From DASQYE01 sp036389675 (GTDB lineage: Bacteria > Acidobacteriota > Blastocatellia > Pyrinomonadales > Pyrinomonadaceae), in the NCBI GenBank assembly GCA_036389675.1, contig DASVWI010000012.1, forward strand, positions 124,001 to 188,000: DNA of 64,000 nt, read 5' to 3'. Below, piece by piece: positions 61,656-64,000 of this stretch. Numbering within the stretch: the first letter of the stretch is position 1; each line of letters begins with the position of its first letter. The notes under the pieces are model-generated. The model worked only from the letters and a program-made list of their open reading frames with translations, had not been told where the DNA came from and made no database searches. The position numbers were made by a program, and so were the translations under genes.

Positions 61656-62685
61656 ACAATGGATCAGCATGCATATTTTTTACAGCGCGAATCCGAGCAA
61701 GCTGCTGCTCAATTGTATCGCGCCGCTCATCGCGGAGCTGCGCGACAGGGGATTGGTCTCGCGCTGGTTCTTCATCCGCTACTGGATGGGCGGGCCGCAC
61801 GTCCGCCTGCGCCTGCTGCCCGCCGAAGGTGTCACAGCCGAGGCCGTCAAGAACGTGGCCGAGCCTGCCATCAGGTCATATCTGGATAATCGTCCAGCCC
61901 TCTTCGAGATGGACCCGTCCCTGCTCAAAAAGCACTACCGCCGCATGTTCGAGGCCGAATACGGCACGGAGGCTTACCTCGCGCGCTACGGCGAGACGGG
62001 CGAGATGGAGACGTACCTCAGCAATTCCATCCACTACATCGACTACGAGCTGGAGTTCGAGCGTTACGGCGGCGCGGCGGGGCTCGATGTCGCCGAGCGC
62101 CACTTTGAAGTCTCCAGCGATATCGTGCTCGACATCATGAAGGAGACGAACGTTCACGTGCGCGGCCTCGCGATGGGTCGCGGCATGCAGTTGATGCTCC
62201 AACTGCTCTACACCTTTCTGGTCGACGACGAGAGCGTCTGCCGCTTTCTGACGCGTTACATCGAGCTGTGGCAGGAGATTTATGAGGATCGCAGTAACCT
62301 TTACCCGTATTTCGACCGCAAGTACAACTTCGTCGCGCAGAAGATTCAGCGCCGCGTGCGCTCAGTCAAGCGCCAGCTTGAGGCCGACCGCTTCGTCCCC
62401 GGACTTGAGGTCGAACTGAAGTGGATCACACACGTCAGGGAATTTAAGACGGAGCTGCGTGCCCTGCGCGCCTCCGAAGGTCTGCTCCTGCCAGACCACG
62501 TTCAGGCGGAGCGCGACGCCTTCAACTACCTGCTCAGCAGCTACGTCCACATGACTAATAATCGCCTCTCCGTGAGCATCGGCGAAGAAGTTTACATGGC
62601 GTACGTCCTGCGCCGTGCGATTGAAGACTCTGCCATTACAGTAGAGCACGTGGAAGCCGTTTTAATGGAGGCCAGCATTGGATAA
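61648..62685 (+). CDS. Thiopeptide-type biosynthesis protein (LanB elimination domain)
   Basis: The 345-residue protein matches the SpaB_C/thiopeptide-type family: KQWISMHIFYSANPSKLLLN at the start, then WFFIRYWMGGPHVRLRLL. A long middle region (IHYIDYELEFERYGGAAGLD) and a C-terminal helix-rich part (YVHMTNNRLSVSIGEEV) complete it. The family includes the glutamate-eliminating lyases of split LanB dehydratases and, more distantly, the [4+2] pyridine synthases of thiopeptides. Direct coupling to the LanB gene (8-base overlap) favours elimination. It overlaps the next gene by 8 bases as well. Confidence 0.88.
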   Translation: MNKQWISMHIFYSANPSKLLLNCIAPLIAELRDRGLVSRWFFIRYWMGGPHVRLRLLPAEGVTAEAVKNVAEPAIRSYLDNRPALFEMDPSLLKKHYRRMFEAEYGTEAYLARYGETGEMETYLSNSIHYIDYELEFERYGGAAGLDVAERHFEVSSDIVLDIMKETNVHVRGLAMGRGMQLMLQLLYTFLVDDESVCRFLTRYIELWQEIYEDRSNLYPYFDRKYNFVAQKIQRRVRSVKRQLEADRFVPGLEVELKWITHVREFKTELRALRASEGLLLPDHVQAERDAFNYLLSSYVHMTNNRLSVSIGEEVYMAYVLRRAIEDSAITVEHVEAVLMEASIG

Positions 62686-63955
62686 TTACGATAAGTTTCA
62701 ACCGAAGCTGCGCGAAGACATAGTGTTCAGTCCGCCCGAGGTCAGGCGGCTGAAGGTGGCCCATTATGTCAACGACAAGTATACCAACCAGTTTTACAGG
62801 ATCGGCGACAGAGAGCACTTCCTGCTCAGCCGCATGGACGGCAAGAACACGCTCGACGATCTGGCAGAGGCTTACCGCGCGCACTTCGGGCGTCCGCTCG
62901 TCCCGGCCTCATGGAAGAGCCTGTTCAAGCTGCTTGAGAGTCGGCAGATGCTCGACGCGAGCGCCGATTATTCCCGGCTCGACAGGATGAAGGAAGAATC
63001 GGAGCGCAAGCAGCAGCAGAGCCAGCGATGGTATTACCACAGGTTTCGCTTCGTGAACCCGGACAGGATACTGGGGCAGATACTGGCCCGCCTGAAGTTC
63101 ATCTACAGCCCCGCCTTTCTCGCGGCGGCGCTCGCCATGATCCTGAGCGTTGAGCTGTTCGTGCTGCTCAACGTCAGGGCGATTGCCGGCGAAGCCTGGG
63201 CCACGCGTTGGGTCTGGGGCGTCTGGCCCGCCTGTTTCATCCTCTGGCTGTTATGTGCCGTGCTGCATGAGACGGCGCACGGCTTAACCTGCAAATACTT
63301 CGGGGGGCGCGTCACGGACATGGGCGTGATGTGGCGTTACCTCTGGTTCTACCCCTATTGCAAGCTGGATCACGTGGTGATGTTTCATAATCGGAAGCAC
63401 CGCATCTACGTTTTCATGGCCGGGACGGTCACGAACCTTCTGGTCTTAATCCCCTTCGCCCTGCTGTGGTGGTGGCTGCCGACGACGAACCTGCTGAATA
63501 TCATCAGCTCGCGGATGCTGATCCTGATCAACATCTCCTCGCTGATAAATCTCATCCCGTTCGTGCAGATGGACGGCTACTTCATGCTGGCTTCGGCTCT
63601 GGGCATGACGGACTTACGCAGGGAGTCGCACGGTTTTTTGAAAAAGGTGCTGACCAATCAGGGCGAGTGGGATAAGGAGTACACGATCAAAGAAAAACGC
63701 GTGTACGCGATCTACGGGCCGCTCTCCATACTCATCACCGGTTATCTGATCGTCGTGATGCCCCTCTTCTGGTACTCGCTGCTGACAGTTCATCTGGGCT
63801 TGCAGCCTCTTATGTCGCTGACCGTTCTGGTCGGCCTCGTCGCGGCGATTGCGCTGCTGATCGTACTGAGACGGCGCGCCCGTCGCCGGCATGCTCGTCG
63901 TGCCGCCGCTGCGGCTGCGCCACAGGCCGATCGGCAACTGGCGCAGGCTGCATAA
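62678..63955 (+). CDS. RRE-fused M50-type membrane metalloprotease
   Basis: TTG 62678 starts inside the previous gene. The 425-residue protein has an N-terminal PqqD-like domain (about 3-100; FQPKLREDIVFSPPEVRRLK, LSRMDGKNTLDDLAEAYRAH) and then a membrane region with the zinc motif H197-E198-T-A-H201 (LHETAHGLTCKYFGG) and the second M50 motif NLIPFVQMDGYF (D299). Six or so hydrophobic helices follow. The C-terminus is very Ala/Arg-rich. Such RRE-M50 proteins occur in RiPP clusters and are expected to bind the leader and cut the peptide at the membrane, perhaps linked to export. It has 425 residues, within the usual size for putative peptide zinc metalloproteases. The next gene starts 33 bases later. 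Confidence 0.88.
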   Translation: MDNYDKFQPKLREDIVFSPPEVRRLKVAHYVNDKYTNQFYRIGDREHFLLSRMDGKNTLDDLAEAYRAHFGRPLVPASWKSLFKLLESRQMLDASADYSRLDRMKEESERKQQQSQRWYYHRFRFVNPDRILGQILARLKFIYSPAFLAAALAMILSVELFVLLNVRAIAGEAWATRWVWGVWPACFILWLLCAVLHETAHGLTCKYFGGRVTDMGVMWRYLWFYPYCKLDHVVMFHNRKHRIYVFMAGTVTNLLVLIPFALLWWWLPTTNLLNIISSRMLILINISSLINLIPFVQMDGYFMLASALGMTDLRRESHGFLKKVLTNQGEWDKEYTIKEKRVYAIYGPLSILITGYLIVVMPLFWYSLLTVHLGLQPLMSLTVLVGLVAAIALLIVLRRRARRRHARRAAAAAAPQADRQLAQAA

Positions 63956-63988
63956 AAGCCCCTCCGTGGGCAGGTAGGAGAAAGTTTT

Positions 63989-64000
63989 ATGAATCGGATT
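63989..64000 (+). CDS. Start of next cluster gene (truncated at window edge)
   Basis: ATG 63989 (M-N-R-I) has a good ribosome-binding site, TAGGAG, about 8 bases upstream. Only four codons are inside the window. In clusters of this type the following genes usually encode an ABC exporter, a HlyD-like protein or further tailoring enzymes; which one cannot be seen. Confidence 0.5.

Overview
The window has moderate-to-high GC, with many exported repeat proteins (Calx-beta, DUF4214, BACON, FG-GAP/VCBS), TPR-CHAT proteins, an ECF sigma factor beside a Ser/Thr kinase, and DUF4384 proteins. This mix is typical of Acidobacteriota, and Blastocatellia/Pyrinomonadaceae is my best guess. That placement is inference, since there is no rRNA gene or other phylogenetic marker here. 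I saw no tRNA, rRNA, CRISPR array, insertion sequence or phage gene.

Layout. 1-7.6 kb: exported Calx-beta/DUF4214, beta-propeller/cytochrome c and FG-GAP proteins. 7.8-8.7 kb: a TlpA-like thioredoxin and a periplasmic metal-binding HMA protein. 8.7-14.8 kb (minus strand): a compact operon reading GNAT acetyltransferase, 104-aa small protein, B12-type radical SAM, PqqD-like RRE protein, second B12-type radical SAM, JmjC/cupin oxygenase. It looks like an undescribed peptide- or protein-modifying pathway. 15-25 kb: mixed single genes (DUF4242, KptA, MocR/PdxR-type regulator, metallo-hydrolase, PEP-mutase family, AHSA1, DUF1579, AlkB-like), two small secreted basic proteins behind a sigma-54-like promoter, and a MerR operon with a classical long-spacer promoter. 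25-27 kb: an ankyrin membrane protein and the ECF sigma factor. 27-51 kb: kinase-DUF4384, DUF4384 and TPR-CHAT genes, a PPC-TPR-CHAT protein, a mosaic reprolysin-like protease, a PhyH-like oxygenase, a lipoprotein, and a TPR-CHAT / CHASE2-cyclase / TPR set.

52.0-64.0 kb holds the left part of a thiazole/oxazole-modified (TOMM), thiopeptide-like RiPP gene cluster. It has a ThiF-like leader-binding protein, a 53-aa precursor whose C-terminus is CCSCCSCCSSCCS, a YcaO cyclodehydratase ending in a PxPxP motif, a double-domain SagB-type dehydrogenase, a split LanB dehydratase (glutamylation protein plus elimination protein) and an RRE-M50 membrane metalloprotease. Most of these genes overlap or abut, and a further gene starts at the right edge. 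The expected chemistry is heterocyclisation of Cys (possibly Ser), oxidation to azoles and dehydration of Ser. No exporter, pyridine synthase or immunity gene lies inside the window, so the end product (thiopeptide or linear azole peptide) stays open.

Two separate RiPP-like loci within 64 kb, both using PqqD-type recognition domains, are the main discovery here. The remaining regions are mostly ordinary accessory and signalling genes. Some carry informative control signals, including three start codons placed directly behind a -10 box, which suggests leaderless mRNAs.
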